Source: Chromobacterium subtsugae (GTDB lineage: Bacteria > Pseudomonadota > Gammaproteobacteria > Burkholderiales > Chromobacteriaceae). Taken from it: 64,000 nucleotides of DNA. The stretch is taken from the NCBI RefSeq assembly GCF_001676875.1, contig NZ_JYKA01000004.1:62001-126000 (forward strand), given 5' to 3'. Positions 50,238 through 61,350 of this stretch are shown in pieces. Each line of letters begins with the position of its first letter. Positions within the stretch are counted from its first letter, which is position 1. The notes beneath the pieces are model-generated. The model saw nothing but the letters and a program-made list of their open reading frames with translations. It made no database searches and had not been told where the DNA came from. Position numbers and translations under genes: made by a program.

Positions 50238-53200
50238 ATGCGACACTGGATCATCGCCCTGCTGGCCCTGCTGCTGGGCACGGCCGCCGACGGCATCGAG
50301 CTGGGGCTGAGCCTGGCAGCCATCGCCGGCATCGTCAGCCTGGCCTTCGGCAAATCCGCCGGCGCCGGCGGCAATAGCGAAATCATTCCCGGCCAACCGC
50401 CTTCCCGCGCCCTGACCTTATGGCAGATGCAGCAGCGGCTGGAGGCGCTGGAGATAGAAGTGGAGTTGCTGCGCGAGCAAGCGCGCGCCCGCTCAGACGC
50501 CGCCCCGGCCGCTCCCGACTACAGCTGGCGGCCCGTGGAGCCGGACGAAGCGCCGCCGCCTGCCCCGCAGGAACCTCCGCCGCTCCCCGCGCCAGAACCT
50601 CCTCCCCAGGAGCCGCCGCTCGAGATCGAGTGGGAAGAGGTCGGGCCGCCTCATGCCCAGACCCCGCCGGCGCCTCAACCCGTCCGCGCCGCGCCGGACA
50701 TCGCGCCCGCAAGACCCTCCGCTCCCACCCTGCTGGAGCGCGGCTGGCAGTACGCGCGCGCCTGGCTGCTGGGCGGCAATAGCGTGGTGCGGGTCGGCAT
50801 GCTGCTGCTGTTCTTCGGCTTCGCCTTCCTGCTCAAATACGCGGCCGACAACAGCCTGCTGCCGATAGAACTGCGCCTGGCCGGCGTGGCGCTGGGCGGT
50901 TGCGCGCTGCTGGCCGCCGGCTGGCGGCTACGGCTGAAGCGCCGCGGCTACGCGCTGATCCTGCAAGGCGGCGGAGTCGGCACGCTGTACATCACCGCCT
51001 TCGTCACGCTGAAGTTCTTCCAGCTGTTGCCGCCGGGCCTGACGTTGGCCTTCCTGGTGCTGCTCGGCGCCGCCAGCGCCTGGCTGGCGATACGCCAGGA
51101 CGCGCCGTCGTTGGCCGGGATGGGCATCACCGGCGGCTTCCTCGCCCCGATCCTCACCTCGACCGGCGGCGGCAGCCACGTGCTGCTGTTCAGCTACTAC
51201 GCGCTGCTCAACGCCGGCATCTTCGGCATCGCCTGGCGCAGGTCCTGGCGCAGCCTGAACCTGCTGGGATTCTCCTTCACCTTCGTCATCGCCACCGCCT
51301 GGGGCGTGTTGCAGTACCAGCCGGAGCAGCTGGCCAGCACGCTGCCCTTCCTGGCACTGTTCTTCGGCTTCTACCTCGGCATCGCCGTGCTGTACGGGCT
51401 GCGCCAGGGCCTGGCCCTGCGCCATTACGTCGACGGCACACTGGTATTCGGCACGCCGCTGGTCACCGCCGGGCTGGCGGCCGGCCTGCTGCGCCATACC
51501 GATTTCGGCATGGCCTGGTTCGCGCTGGCGTTGGCCGCGGTCTATCTGCTGCTGACCTTCTGGCTGCGCCGCCGCGCCGCCTTGCCGCTGCTGGCGGAAT
51601 GCTTCCTGGCGTTGGGCGTGATCTTCGCCACGCTGGCGGTGCCGCTGGCCTTCGATGGCCGCGTCACCACCGCGCTGTGGGCGGTGGAAGGCGCCGGCCT
51701 GCTGTGGGTCAGCCTGCGCCAGAATCGCCGCCTCGGCCTCTGGTTCGCCCTAGGCCTGCAGCTGTGCGCCGGCGCCGCCTGCCTGAGCCATCTGCCCGCC
51801 CAGGCCGCTGGCTGGCCGGTGCTGAACGCTTCGTTGATCGCCTGCCTGCTGCTGGCAGCCTCCGGGCTGTTCAGCGGCTGGCAGTTGCAACGCCGCGGCG
51901 GAAACGCCGCCGTGCCGCCGTCCTGGCTGGCCGTCTGGGCCGGCCTGTGGTGGCTGGGCGGCGGCATCCGCGAATTGAAGCTGTACCTGCCGGCCGGTTA
52001 CCTGGCCGATGGCGTCATGCTGCTGCTCTGCGCCAGCGCGCTGGCTTGCGGCCTACTGCGGCGCCGGCTGGACTGGAAGCTGCTCGCCTATCCGGCGCTG
52101 GCGCTGCCGGCGCTGACGCTGGGCTGGAGCCTGCTCGGCGCCTTGCCTTACCTGCAGCGGCTGTCGGAACTGGGTTGGCTGGCGGCGCCCGCCGCGCTGG
52201 CCGCTTCGCTATGGCTGCTGCGCCGCCACGAAGAGGAAACCGCCGACGCCGGCTGGCTGCACGCCTGCTGGCAATGGGCGCTGGTCGCGCTGCTGGCGCG
52301 CGAAGCCGGCGGCTGGCTGTGGCAATGGCTGCCGGACGGCGTCTGGCGCCACGTGGCCTTCCCGTTCGCGGCCAGCGCGCTGCTGTTGCTGGGCGGACCG
52401 CTGAGCCGGCTGGAATGGCCGGTGCGCCGCCACCGCGCCGCCTACCTAGGCTACGGCCCAGCGCCGCTCTTCCCGGCGCTGGCGGGCTGGATGCTATGGT
52501 CGCTGCTGTCCGATGGCAATCCAGCCCCGCTGCCGTGGCTGCCGCTGCTCAATCCGCTGGACCTCGCCGTCGGCTTCAGCCTGCTGGCGCTGTGCGCCTG
52601 GCTGCTGCGCCTGAACCGGCACTGGCCGACGCAGCCGCGCGCCGCGGCCGCCTGGCTGCTGTGCCCGGCCATCCTGCTGGCGGTCAGCGCCGATGTGCTG
52701 CGCGCCTTCCATCACTGGGCCGGCCTGCCCTATTCGCTGGACATGCTGTGGAGCGCTTCCGACAGCCGCATCGTTCTGGCGCTGGGCTGGTGCGCGCTGG
52801 CGCTGCTGGCGCCGCGGCTGGCGGCCGGCCGCGAGAGCGGCCGCGTCGTCGCCTGGTGGAGCGCGGCCGCCGGCGCCGTCCTGCTGCTGTGGATGCTGCT
52901 GGCCAATTTGGAAACCGGCTCGCCGCTGCTGCTGCCGTGGCTGCCCTTGCTCAACCCGCTGGAGCTGGCGCAACTGGCGGTGCTGGCCTGCGTCTGGCTC
53001 AACTGGCGCCGCGCCGGCTTCCCCCGCCCCCGCTCCTTGCCTTGGCTGGACTACGCGATCGCGGCCTGGCTGCTCGCCTTCGGCTGCGCCATCGTGATGC
53101 GCGCCTTCCATCACTGGCAGGGCGTCGACTACCGGCTGGACGCCGCCTTGCGCTCGCCGCTGCCGCTGACTGTGCTGATGCTGTGCTGGGCGCTGCTGGC

Positions 53201-53831
53201 CCTGGCCGCGCCGCGGCTGGCGGCCGGCCGCGAGGGAGCGGCCGCGGTGACCGCCAGCCTGCTGCGCCTGCTCAGCCCGGTGCTGCTGCTGTGGAGCGTG
53301 CTGGCCAACCTGCAGGGCGAGCGGCTGCTGCCCTTGCCGCACCTGCCGCTGCTGAACTTGATGGATCTGTCCCAACTGGCCGTATTCGCCGCCTGCTGGC
53401 TGAACTGGAAACGCGGCCTGCTGCGCTGCGCGCCGCTGGAGCCCTGGCTGCGCTGGCTGGCCGGCGGCTGGCTGTTCCTGTTCGGCAACGCCGTGGCGCT
53501 GCGCAGCCTGCACCATTGGCTGGACATCCCTTACCGCTTCGGCGCGCTGCTGCACTCCACCCTCGCCCAGGCGACGCTGTCGCTGGGCTGGACGCTGGCG
53601 GCGCTGGGCCTGATGGTGGCCGCCACCCGCCGCGGCCAGCGCCTGCCCTGGCTGTGCGGCGGCGCCTTGCTGATGCTGGTGGTGGCCAAGCTGTTCGCGG
53701 TGGACCTGGCTTCGGTGGGCAGCATCGCCCGCATCGTCAGCTTCATCGGCGTCGGCCTGCTGTTCCTGCTGATCGGCTATCTGTCGCCGCTGCCGCCGCG
53801 CGCCCACCAGCCGGAACAGGATAGGCCGTGA
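50238..53831 (+). CDS. Giant polytopic DUF2339 membrane protein
   Basis: A 1197-residue inner-membrane protein with roughly 30 hydrophobic segments. The first 35 residues form a membrane hairpin. A short coiled coil (LWQMQQRLEALEIEVELLRE) and a Pro-rich linker (residues 90-160) follow. The DUF2339 transmembrane array begins at NSVVRVGMLLLFFGFAFLLKYAADN. The C-terminal third carries three imperfect repeats of about 133 residues, starting near 751, 885 and 1018. Each has a WLPLLN-type start, a (A/S)(F/L)HHW motif and an APRLAAGR-like end. Function is unknown. Confidence 0.85.
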   Translation: MRHWIIALLALLLGTAADGIELGLSLAAIAGIVSLAFGKSAGAGGNSEIIPGQPPSRALTLWQMQQRLEALEIEVELLREQARARSDAAPAAPDYSWRPVEPDEAPPPAPQEPPPLPAPEPPPQEPPLEIEWEEVGPPHAQTPPAPQPVRAAPDIAPARPSAPTLLERGWQYARAWLLGGNSVVRVGMLLLFFGFAFLLKYAADNSLLPIELRLAGVALGGCALLAAGWRLRLKRRGYALILQGGGVGTLYITAFVTLKFFQLLPPGLTLAFLVLLGAASAWLAIRQDAPSLAGMGITGGFLAPILTSTGGGSHVLLFSYYALLNAGIFGIAWRRSWRSLNLLGFSFTFVIATAWGVLQYQPEQLASTLPFLALFFGFYLGIAVLYGLRQGLALRHYVDGTLVFGTPLVTAGLAAGLLRHTDFGMAWFALALAAVYLLLTFWLRRRAALPLLAECFLALGVIFATLAVPLAFDGRVTTALWAVEGAGLLWVSLRQNRRLGLWFALGLQLCAGAACLSHLPAQAAGWPVLNASLIACLLLAASGLFSGWQLQRRGGNAAVPPSWLAVWAGLWWLGGGIRELKLYLPAGYLADGVMLLLCASALACGLLRRRLDWKLLAYPALALPALTLGWSLLGALPYLQRLSELGWLAAPAALAASLWLLRRHEEETADAGWLHACWQWALVALLAREAGGWLWQWLPDGVWRHVAFPFAASALLLLGGPLSRLEWPVRRHRAAYLGYGPAPLFPALAGWMLWSLLSDGNPAPLPWLPLLNPLDLAVGFSLLALCAWLLRLNRHWPTQPRAAAAWLLCPAILLAVSADVLRAFHHWAGLPYSLDMLWSASDSRIVLALGWCALALLAPRLAAGRESGRVVAWWSAAAGAVLLLWMLLANLETGSPLLLPWLPLLNPLELAQLAVLACVWLNWRRAGFPRPRSLPWLDYAIAAWLLAFGCAIVMRAFHHWQGVDYRLDAALRSPLPLTVLMLCWALLALAAPRLAAGREGAAAVTASLLRLLSPVLLLWSVLANLQGERLLPLPHLPLLNLMDLSQLAVFAACWLNWKRGLLRCAPLEPWLRWLAGGWLFLFGNAVALRSLHHWLDIPYRFGALLHSTLAQATLSLGWTLAALGLMVAATRRGQRLPWLCGGALLMLVVAKLFAVDLASVGSIARIVSFIGVGLLFLLIGYLSPLPPRAHQPEQDRP

Positions 53832-53945
53832 CCCGCGCCGCCGGTCATCCTGACGCGCGGCCATCCTCGTCTCGCCGTCTCCCGCCCGGCCGGATCGGTT
53901 GCCGCCTGATCCGCGAGCCCGCTGGCCAAAACCCACGGCAGAAAT

Positions 53946-53975
53946 GAGAACGCCCGGCTCAAGCCGGGCGTTCTC
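53946..53975. terminator. Bidirectional terminator between the DUF2339 gene and ybdD
   Basis: GAGAACGCCCGGC (53946-53958) and GCCGGGCGTTCTC (53963-53975) form a perfect 13-bp stem with a 4-nt loop. Convergent genes lie on both sides. T-tracts are weak on both strands. Confidence 0.75.
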
Positions 53976-53993
53976 CAAAGCAACCGCGCTAAC

Positions 53994-54182
53994 TCAGCAC
54001 GGGCATTTCTTCATGCTCTTGCCGCCGTAGCGCTGCTCCTGGCAGTAGCGGAAGAACTCTTCGCGGCTCATCACCTGGGCGTCCGGGTCGAAACGGCGGC
54101 GGCGGCCGACGTACAGATCGTAGTCGCGCTGCCCCACCATCAACCGGGCGGTCTGCACCATCGCCCGCCATACCTCAGCCAT
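53994..54182 (-). CDS. ybdD: YbdD/YjiX family small protein
   Basis: A 62-residue soluble protein with the family pattern: VWRAMVQTARLMVGQRDYDLYV, a basic patch (GRRRRFDPDA), MSREEFFRYCQEQRYGG and a Cys-containing end (KKCPC). It is usually encoded directly after cstA, as here, with an 8-bp overlap. It is presumed to work with the transporter, though its action is unknown. Confidence 0.93.
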   Translation of the reverse strand: MAEVWRAMVQTARLMVGQRDYDLYVGRRRRFDPDAQVMSREEFFRYCQEQRYGGKSMKKCPC

Positions 54183-56241
54183 CTACGCCTCCTTGCCGGT
54201 AAACCGCCGGCACTTCCTTGGCCGTCGCCCACTTCACCGCCAGCGACTTGCGGATCACATGGATGCCGAACACCAGCATCGACAACACCACCGCCATGAA
54301 CATCGCGGTCAACGCGGCGTCCACATAATCATTGAAGATGATCTGCTGCATCTGCGCCATGCTTTTCGCCGGCGCCAGCAGCTGGCCCTTGGCCGCGGCG
54401 GCGGAGAATTTGTCGGCATGGGTCAGGAAGCTGATCTTGGGGCTTTCATGGAACAGCTTCTGCCAGCCCGCCACCAGAGTGGCCAGCAGCAGCCAGGCGG
54501 TGGGAATGGCCGTCACCCACACGTAGCGGGTCTTCTGCATTTTCACCAGCACCACCGTGGCCAGCATCAGCGCGATGCCCGCCAGCATCTGGTTGGCGAT
54601 GCCGAACAGCGGCCACAGCGTGTTGATGCCGCCCAGCGGGTCGACCACGCCCTGGTACAGGAAGTAGCCCCAGGCGCCCACCGCCAGGCCGGTGGCCACC
54701 AGGTTGGCGCCCCAGGACTCGGTGTTGGCCATCGGCTTGATGAAGAAGCCCAACAGGTCCTGGATCATGAAGCGCAGCACCCGGGTGCCGGCGTCGACGG
54801 TGGTGAGGATGAACAGCGCCTCGAACAGGATGGCGAAGTGGTACCAGAACGCCATCATCGCCTTGCCGCCTATCGCCCCGGACAGGATGTGGGCCATGCC
54901 CACCGCCAGCGTCGGCGCGCCGCCGGCCCGCGACAGGATGGTGTGCTCGCCGACGTCGGCGGCCAGCTGGGTCAGCATGTCCGGCGTGACGATGAAGCCC
55001 CAGCCGGAAATCGCCTGGGCGGCGTCGGCCGCGGTCTTGCCGATCAGCGCCGCCGGGCTGTTCATCGCGAAGTAGACGCCCGGGTCCAGCACGCAGGCGG
55101 CGATCAGCGCCATGATAGCGACGAAGCTTTCCACCAGCATCGCGCCGTAGCCTATCATCCGCGCCTGGGTTTCGCTCTCCACCAGCTTGGGCGTGGTGCC
55201 GGAGGCCACCAGCGCGTGGAAGCCCGACACCGAGCCGCAGGCGATGGTGATGAACAAGAAGGGGAACAGATTGCCGGCGAACACCGGGCCGCTGCCGTCG
55301 ATGAACTTGGTGACCGACGGCATGTGCAGCTGCGGCGCCACGATCAGGATGCCGATGGCCAGGCCGACGATGGTGCCGATCTTGAGGAAGGTGGACAGGT
55401 AATCGCGCGGCGCCAGCAGCAGCCATACCGGCAGCACCGAAGCGATGAAGCCGTAGCCGATCAGCGTCCAGGCGAGCGTGGTGCCCTTCAGCGTGAACAG
55501 CGGCGCCAGCGTGGCGCTCTTGGCGACGTCGCCGCCGTAGACGATGGCCAGCATCAGCAGGATGAAGCCAAGCACCGACACCTCGCCGATCTTGCCCGGC
55601 CGGATGAAGCGGGTGTACACGCCCATGAACAGCGCGATCGGAATGGTGCAGGCGATGGTGAAGGTGCCCCACGGGCTGTCGGCCAGCGCCTTGACCACCA
55701 CCAGCGCCAATACCGCCAGCAGGATCACCATGATCATCAGCACGCCGATGGAGGCGATGACGCCGGGAATGTCGCCCAGCTCCTGGCGTATCATCTCGCC
55801 CAGCGACTTGCCGTCGCGGCGCATCGACAGGAACAGGATCATGAAGTCCTGCACCGCGCCGGCCAGCATCACCCCGACCAGAATCCACAAGGTGCCGGGC
55901 AGATAGCCCATCTGCGCGGCCAGCACCGGGCCCACCAGCGGGCCGGCGCCGGCGATGGCGGCGAAGTGGTGGCCGAACACCACCCATTTGTTGGTGGGCA
56001 CGTAGTCGAGCCCGTCGTTGAACTTCTCGGCCGGCGTCAGCCGGCGCGCGTCCAGCTCCAGCACCTTGTCGGCGATGAAGCGGCTGTAGAAGCGATAGGC
56101 GATGGCATAAACCGACAAGGCCGCCACCACCAGCCAGACCGCGTTGATCGTCTCGCCCCGGTTCAGCGCCACCATCGCGAAGGCCGTGGCCCCCGCCAGC
56201 GCCACCAGCAGCCAGACGACGCACTGCTTGAGTTGTTGCAT
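54175..56241 (-). CDS. cstA: Carbon starvation protein CstA (peptide/pyruvate transporter family)
   Basis: A 688-residue polytopic inner-membrane transporter of the CstA/BtsT family. Stretches such as NDGLDYVPTNKWVVFGHHFAAIAGAGPLVGPVLAAQMGYLPG and GCGSVSGFHALVASGTTPK-like segments are diagnostic. Members take up pyruvate or peptides during nutrient limitation. It overlaps ybdD and is divergent from an RstAB-like two-component system across 177 bp. Whether that system controls it is not shown. Confidence 0.95.
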   Translation of the reverse strand: MQQLKQCVVWLLVALAGATAFAMVALNRGETINAVWLVVAALSVYAIAYRFYSRFIADKVLELDARRLTPAEKFNDGLDYVPTNKWVVFGHHFAAIAGAGPLVGPVLAAQMGYLPGTLWILVGVMLAGAVQDFMILFLSMRRDGKSLGEMIRQELGDIPGVIASIGVLMIMVILLAVLALVVVKALADSPWGTFTIACTIPIALFMGVYTRFIRPGKIGEVSVLGFILLMLAIVYGGDVAKSATLAPLFTLKGTTLAWTLIGYGFIASVLPVWLLLAPRDYLSTFLKIGTIVGLAIGILIVAPQLHMPSVTKFIDGSGPVFAGNLFPFLFITIACGSVSGFHALVASGTTPKLVESETQARMIGYGAMLVESFVAIMALIAACVLDPGVYFAMNSPAALIGKTAADAAQAISGWGFIVTPDMLTQLAADVGEHTILSRAGGAPTLAVGMAHILSGAIGGKAMMAFWYHFAILFEALFILTTVDAGTRVLRFMIQDLLGFFIKPMANTESWGANLVATGLAVGAWGYFLYQGVVDPLGGINTLWPLFGIANQMLAGIALMLATVVLVKMQKTRYVWVTAIPTAWLLLATLVAGWQKLFHESPKISFLTHADKFSAAAAKGQLLAPAKSMAQMQQIIFNDYVDAALTAMFMAVVLSMLVFGIHVIRKSLAVKWATAKEVPAVYRQGGVDG

Positions 56242-56418
56242 AAGGAAGTCCTGTTCTCTCTCTCCCCCAGCTCACGCGATCGGCAGCCCATCTGCCGGTC
56301 TGCATCCGGGTGTGGTTCTACATTATTGATTCTGTCGTCATGATAGGTGAAACACAAGCCTGTCAGGCATTCAAACGCGTGTTACTATTTTTGTTCGATG
56401 ACGCGGAATACGTACGCA

Positions 56419-57132
56419 ATGGCACAACACATTCTCATCGTGGAAGACGATGCCAGGCTGGCCGAGCTGATCGCCGCCTATCTGACCAAGCACGGCTACC
56501 AGGTCAGCCTGCACGGCCGCGGCGACACCGCGCCGGCGGCCATCCTGGACACGCGTCCCGATCTGGTGGTGCTGGACGTGATGCTGCCGGGCAAGGAAGG
56601 CTTCGACGTCTGCCGCGACGTGCGCCCGCACTACGGCGGCCGCATCCTGATGATGACCGCGCGCGACGAGGATGTGGACGAAATCCTGGGCCTGGAGCTG
56701 GGCGCCGACGACTACCTGGCCAAGCCGGTGGAGCCGCGCCGGCTGCTGGCGCGCATCCGCGCGCTGCTCAGGCGCAGCGGCGCCGCCCGCCAGGACGGCG
56801 GCGGCGTGGCGGTGGAGAACGATTGCATCGCCTTCGGCCAGTTCAACATCAGCCAGGCCACCCGCGAGGCGCTATTGGGCGATGAGCAGATCGAGCTGAC
56901 CACCGCCGAATTCGACCTCTTGTGGCTGCTGGCCACCCACGCCGGCCAGGTGCTGTCGCGCGACGACATCATGAGCGAATTGCGCGGCATCGGCTTCGAC
57001 GGCCTCGACCGCTCGATCGACGCCCGCATCTCGCGGCTGCGCCGCAAGCTGGGCGACAACCCCGACGCGCCGGCGCGGATCAAGACCGTGCGCGGCAAAG
57101 GCTATCTGTTCTCGCGCAGCGATTGGGAATAG
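56419..57132 (+). CDS. rstA: OmpR-family response regulator (RstA-like)
   Basis: A 237-residue regulator with a receiver domain: acidic pair VEDD near residue 9, phosphoacceptor Asp53 in VVLDVMLPG, and the switch lysine in DDYLAKPVEP. Its OmpR-type winged helix includes TTAEFDLLWLLATHAGQVLSRD and RSIDARISRLRRKLGD, ending with the wing KTVRGKGYLF. The ATG at 56419 starts directly at the receiver strand; an upstream ATG at 56398 would add seven residues. It is 2 bp before its kinase gene. Confidence 0.9.
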   Translation: MAQHILIVEDDARLAELIAAYLTKHGYQVSLHGRGDTAPAAILDTRPDLVVLDVMLPGKEGFDVCRDVRPHYGGRILMMTARDEDVDEILGLELGADDYLAKPVEPRRLLARIRALLRRSGAARQDGGGVAVENDCIAFGQFNISQATREALLGDEQIELTTAEFDLLWLLATHAGQVLSRDDIMSELRGIGFDGLDRSIDARISRLRRKLGDNPDAPARIKTVRGKGYLFSRSDWE

Positions 57133-57134
57133 GC

Positions 57135-58487
57135 ATGCCGTCGAAGAACCTGCGCAGCTGGCTCAAGCCATCGCTGGGGACCTTGTTCGCCCGCTACTTC
57201 CTGGCCACCATGCTGGTGCAGCTGTTGATCATCATCGGCTTCGGCTTCCTGGTGACCAAGCTGTACGAGAAGAGCGACCAGGTCAGCAAGCTCGAATTCA
57301 TGAACGGCACCATCGCGCTGCTGCGCGACCGCCTGCAGGCGCAGCCGCCGCAGGATTGGGACACCCAGCTGGCGGCGATGGCCAGCCGCTTCAGCTACCC
57401 GCTGAAGCTGGTCGACCAGCTGCCGGCCGAACTGGAGCGCGACGCCCGCCCGCAGCTGCGGCAAGGCAAGCCTTACCTCGACGGCGACAACCAGCTGCTG
57501 TACGCCACCCTGCCCGGCAGCCCGCGCCTGCTGGCGCTGGGGCCGCTGGACGTGCAGTCCAGCGACAGCAACTGGATCAGCGAAGACATCGAAGTGCTGC
57601 TGATCTGGATGCTGCTGTCCGGCGCCACGCTGGGCACCCTGCTCTATTTCAGCCTGCAGCCCTTGTGGAAAGACCTGCTGGAAGTGCGCCGCACCGCCGA
57701 AGTGTTCGCCGAGGGCGACTTCAGCGCCCGCGCCCGCACCGCCAAGAGCCGGCTGTTCGCGCCGCTGCCGCTGGCCTTCAACAGCATGGCCTCGCGGCTG
57801 GAGCGCCAGCTGGAGACGCGCCAGGCGCTGTCGCACGCCATCGCCCACGAAATCCGCACCCCGATCGCCCGGCTGCGCTTCGGTCTGACCATGCTGGAGG
57901 AAGAAGAGGATGCGGCCGAATGGCAGCGCTACCGCGACGGCATGGAGCGCGATCTGCAGGAACTGGAAGAGCTGATCAGCACCAGCATGGAGTTCGCCAA
58001 ACTCAAGCGCAGTGAAGTGCCGCTGCACCTGGAGACGATAGACCTGTTCGACTGGTTCGACGACCTGATCGACCTGGTCACCCCGCTGAAGCCGCCCGGC
58101 CTGGAATTGACGCTGGACTGCGCGCGCGAAGAAGGCGCCTTCGACCGCAAGCTGATGTACATCGCCACCCGCAACCTGCTGCTGAACGCCTTCAAGTACG
58201 CGCAGCAACAGGTCAGGATGCGGGTCTACCACCAGGGGTCGCAATTGATCATCGAAGTGGACGACGACGGCTGCGGCATTCCGGAGGCCGACCGCGAGAA
58301 GGTTTTCGAACCCTTCCTGCGCTTGGACCGCAGCCGCGACCGCGCCACCGGCGGCCACGGCCTGGGCCTGTCCTTCGTGCGGCTGATCGCCGAACACCAT
58401 CTGGGCCACGCCAGCGCCGGCGCCAGCGAGCTGGGCGGCGCCCGTTTCCGCATGATCATTGCGCAACCGGACGCGCGCCAGCCATAA
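57135..58487 (+). CDS. rstB: Sensor histidine kinase (RstB-like)
   Basis: A 450-residue membrane kinase paired with the upstream regulator. Helix 1 (TMLVQLLIIIGFGFLVTKLY) and helix 2 (near residues 151-172) frame a periplasmic sensor of about 105 residues. A HAMP domain follows, then the H-box SHAIAHEIRTPIARLRFG with His238, the N-box ATRNLLLNAFKYA, and the G-boxes DDDGCGIPEAD and GGHGLGLSFVRLI. RstB of E. coli responds to Mg/low pH through PhoP; the signal here is unknown. Confidence 0.9.
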   Translation: MPSKNLRSWLKPSLGTLFARYFLATMLVQLLIIIGFGFLVTKLYEKSDQVSKLEFMNGTIALLRDRLQAQPPQDWDTQLAAMASRFSYPLKLVDQLPAELERDARPQLRQGKPYLDGDNQLLYATLPGSPRLLALGPLDVQSSDSNWISEDIEVLLIWMLLSGATLGTLLYFSLQPLWKDLLEVRRTAEVFAEGDFSARARTAKSRLFAPLPLAFNSMASRLERQLETRQALSHAIAHEIRTPIARLRFGLTMLEEEEDAAEWQRYRDGMERDLQELEELISTSMEFAKLKRSEVPLHLETIDLFDWFDDLIDLVTPLKPPGLELTLDCAREEGAFDRKLMYIATRNLLLNAFKYAQQQVRMRVYHQGSQLIIEVDDDGCGIPEADREKVFEPFLRLDRSRDRATGGHGLGLSFVRLIAEHHLGHASAGASELGGARFRMIIAQPDARQP

Positions 58488-58584
58488 GTCACTCACTGTC
58501 ACAATCCGCCGACAGGAAGCCAACAGACCACTTGCGCCGCCTTGCGGATAATTCACACATCTAAAACGTTAAGGATTATTGCGA

Positions 58585-59403
58585 ATGGTTTCCTCAAGAC
58601 CGGCGGCATTGCTGGTGCACGGCCTGGGTGGCACCGCCTACGATCTGGGCGCGCTCGGCCGCACACTGGAAGACGCCGACATTGTCACCCACTCTCCGGT
58701 ACTGCCCGGACACGGTGGCAGCCCGGAAGATCTTCTCGGCGTCGGCTGGGAAGAGTGGGTGGAAAGCATTCGCAGCGAATACCGCGCGTTGAAGGCCAAG
58801 CACAAGGTGGTGCACCTGGCCGGCGTTTGTCTGGGCGGCCTGGTGGCGCTGGAAGTGGCGCGCCGGGAAAAGCATCAGGACAAGCTGGCGCTGTACGCGC
58901 CGCCGATGTTCCTCGATGGCTGGAGCCTGCCCAAGCTGACCTGGCTGCGCCACGCGGTGTACTGCCTGCCGCAGCTGGCCAAGAAGATGCGCGTGCCGGA
59001 AGTCTCCCCGTTCGGCATCAAGAACGCCCGCATCCGCAAAGCCATCCAGCAGCGCTTCGAGCGCGGCGACCGCTTCCACTACGCCTACATTCCGCTGATG
59101 TGCATCCGCGAAGTGGACCGCCTGCGCCGCCAGCTGATGCCGCGTCTGGCCGAAATCACCTGTCCGACGCTGATCGTCCACGCCGACGAGGACGACATCA
59201 CCAGCCCGCGCTCCGCCCACTACCTGCTGCAATACCTGGGCGGCCCGGTGGACTTCATGCCGCTGTCCAACAGCTACCACATGGTGATGGTGGACAACGA
59301 GCGCGCCGAGGTGCTGCAGCGCAGCCTGAAGTTCTTCAACAGCCACGCCCGCCAGCAAAGCGCCGAGCAACCCTGCGGCTGGACGGCCTTCGCCGCCGCC
59401 TGA
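58585..59403 (+). CDS. Alpha/beta hydrolase with a cysteine nucleophile
   Basis: A 272-residue cytoplasmic alpha/beta-fold protein. HGLGGTAYDLG near the start is the oxyanion-hole loop, as in Est30-type carboxylesterases. The nucleophile elbow reads GVCLGG, so the catalytic residue is Cys82 instead of Ser. The acid is in VHADEDDIT and the histidine in NSYHMVMVD, so the triad would be Cys-Asp-His, as in PHA synthases and dienelactone hydrolases. AAGGA precedes the ATG. Substrate is unknown; acyltransferase or thioesterase-like action is possible. Confidence 0.8.
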   Translation: MVSSRPAALLVHGLGGTAYDLGALGRTLEDADIVTHSPVLPGHGGSPEDLLGVGWEEWVESIRSEYRALKAKHKVVHLAGVCLGGLVALEVARREKHQDKLALYAPPMFLDGWSLPKLTWLRHAVYCLPQLAKKMRVPEVSPFGIKNARIRKAIQQRFERGDRFHYAYIPLMCIREVDRLRRQLMPRLAEITCPTLIVHADEDDITSPRSAHYLLQYLGGPVDFMPLSNSYHMVMVDNERAEVLQRSLKFFNSHARQQSAEQPCGWTAFAAA

Positions 59404-59435
59404 CACCGGCCCCGCCGCGCGCTGCCGCGCAACCC

Positions 59436-59463
59436 GCCCGCCCCTGGCCGGCGGGCTTTTTTT
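59436..59463 (+). terminator. Rho-independent terminator after the hydrolase gene
   Basis: GCCCGCC (59436-59442) and GGCGGGC (59450-59456) form a stem with a 7-nt loop, followed by seven T. Confidence 0.9.
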
Positions 59464-59545
59464 ATTCGCCGCCCGTATCGAACATTCCTTTGGAATTGCA
59501 AATTCCATTCAAAAAATCAAATCAAAAACAATAGCTTGCAATAGT

Positions 59546-59574
59546 TTGCAACCAAGCGGCGTTTGAATCATAAT
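59546..59574 (+). promoter_or_regulatory. Promoter of the outer-membrane barrel gene
   Basis: -35 TTGCAA (59546-59551), exactly 17 bp, -10 CATAAT (59569-59574). The region upstream has a GGAATT/AATTCC dyad (59492-59506) and a doubled TTGCAA motif at 59536 and 59546, both in an AT-rich stretch. Confidence 0.6.
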
Positions 59575-59615
59575 CGCCGCCCTCGTTAACACTTCAGCAA
59601 CATTTGGCACTGGAA

Positions 59616-61252
<1,637 letters not shown>

Positions 61253-61350
61253 CGCGGCCGGCCGGTTACAAAGCATCAACGTACAAGGCCGGCCAGATCG
61301 GTTATGCTAGCCAGTTGGCTTAAACGAACAACCCTGAAGCCCGACTTCCG

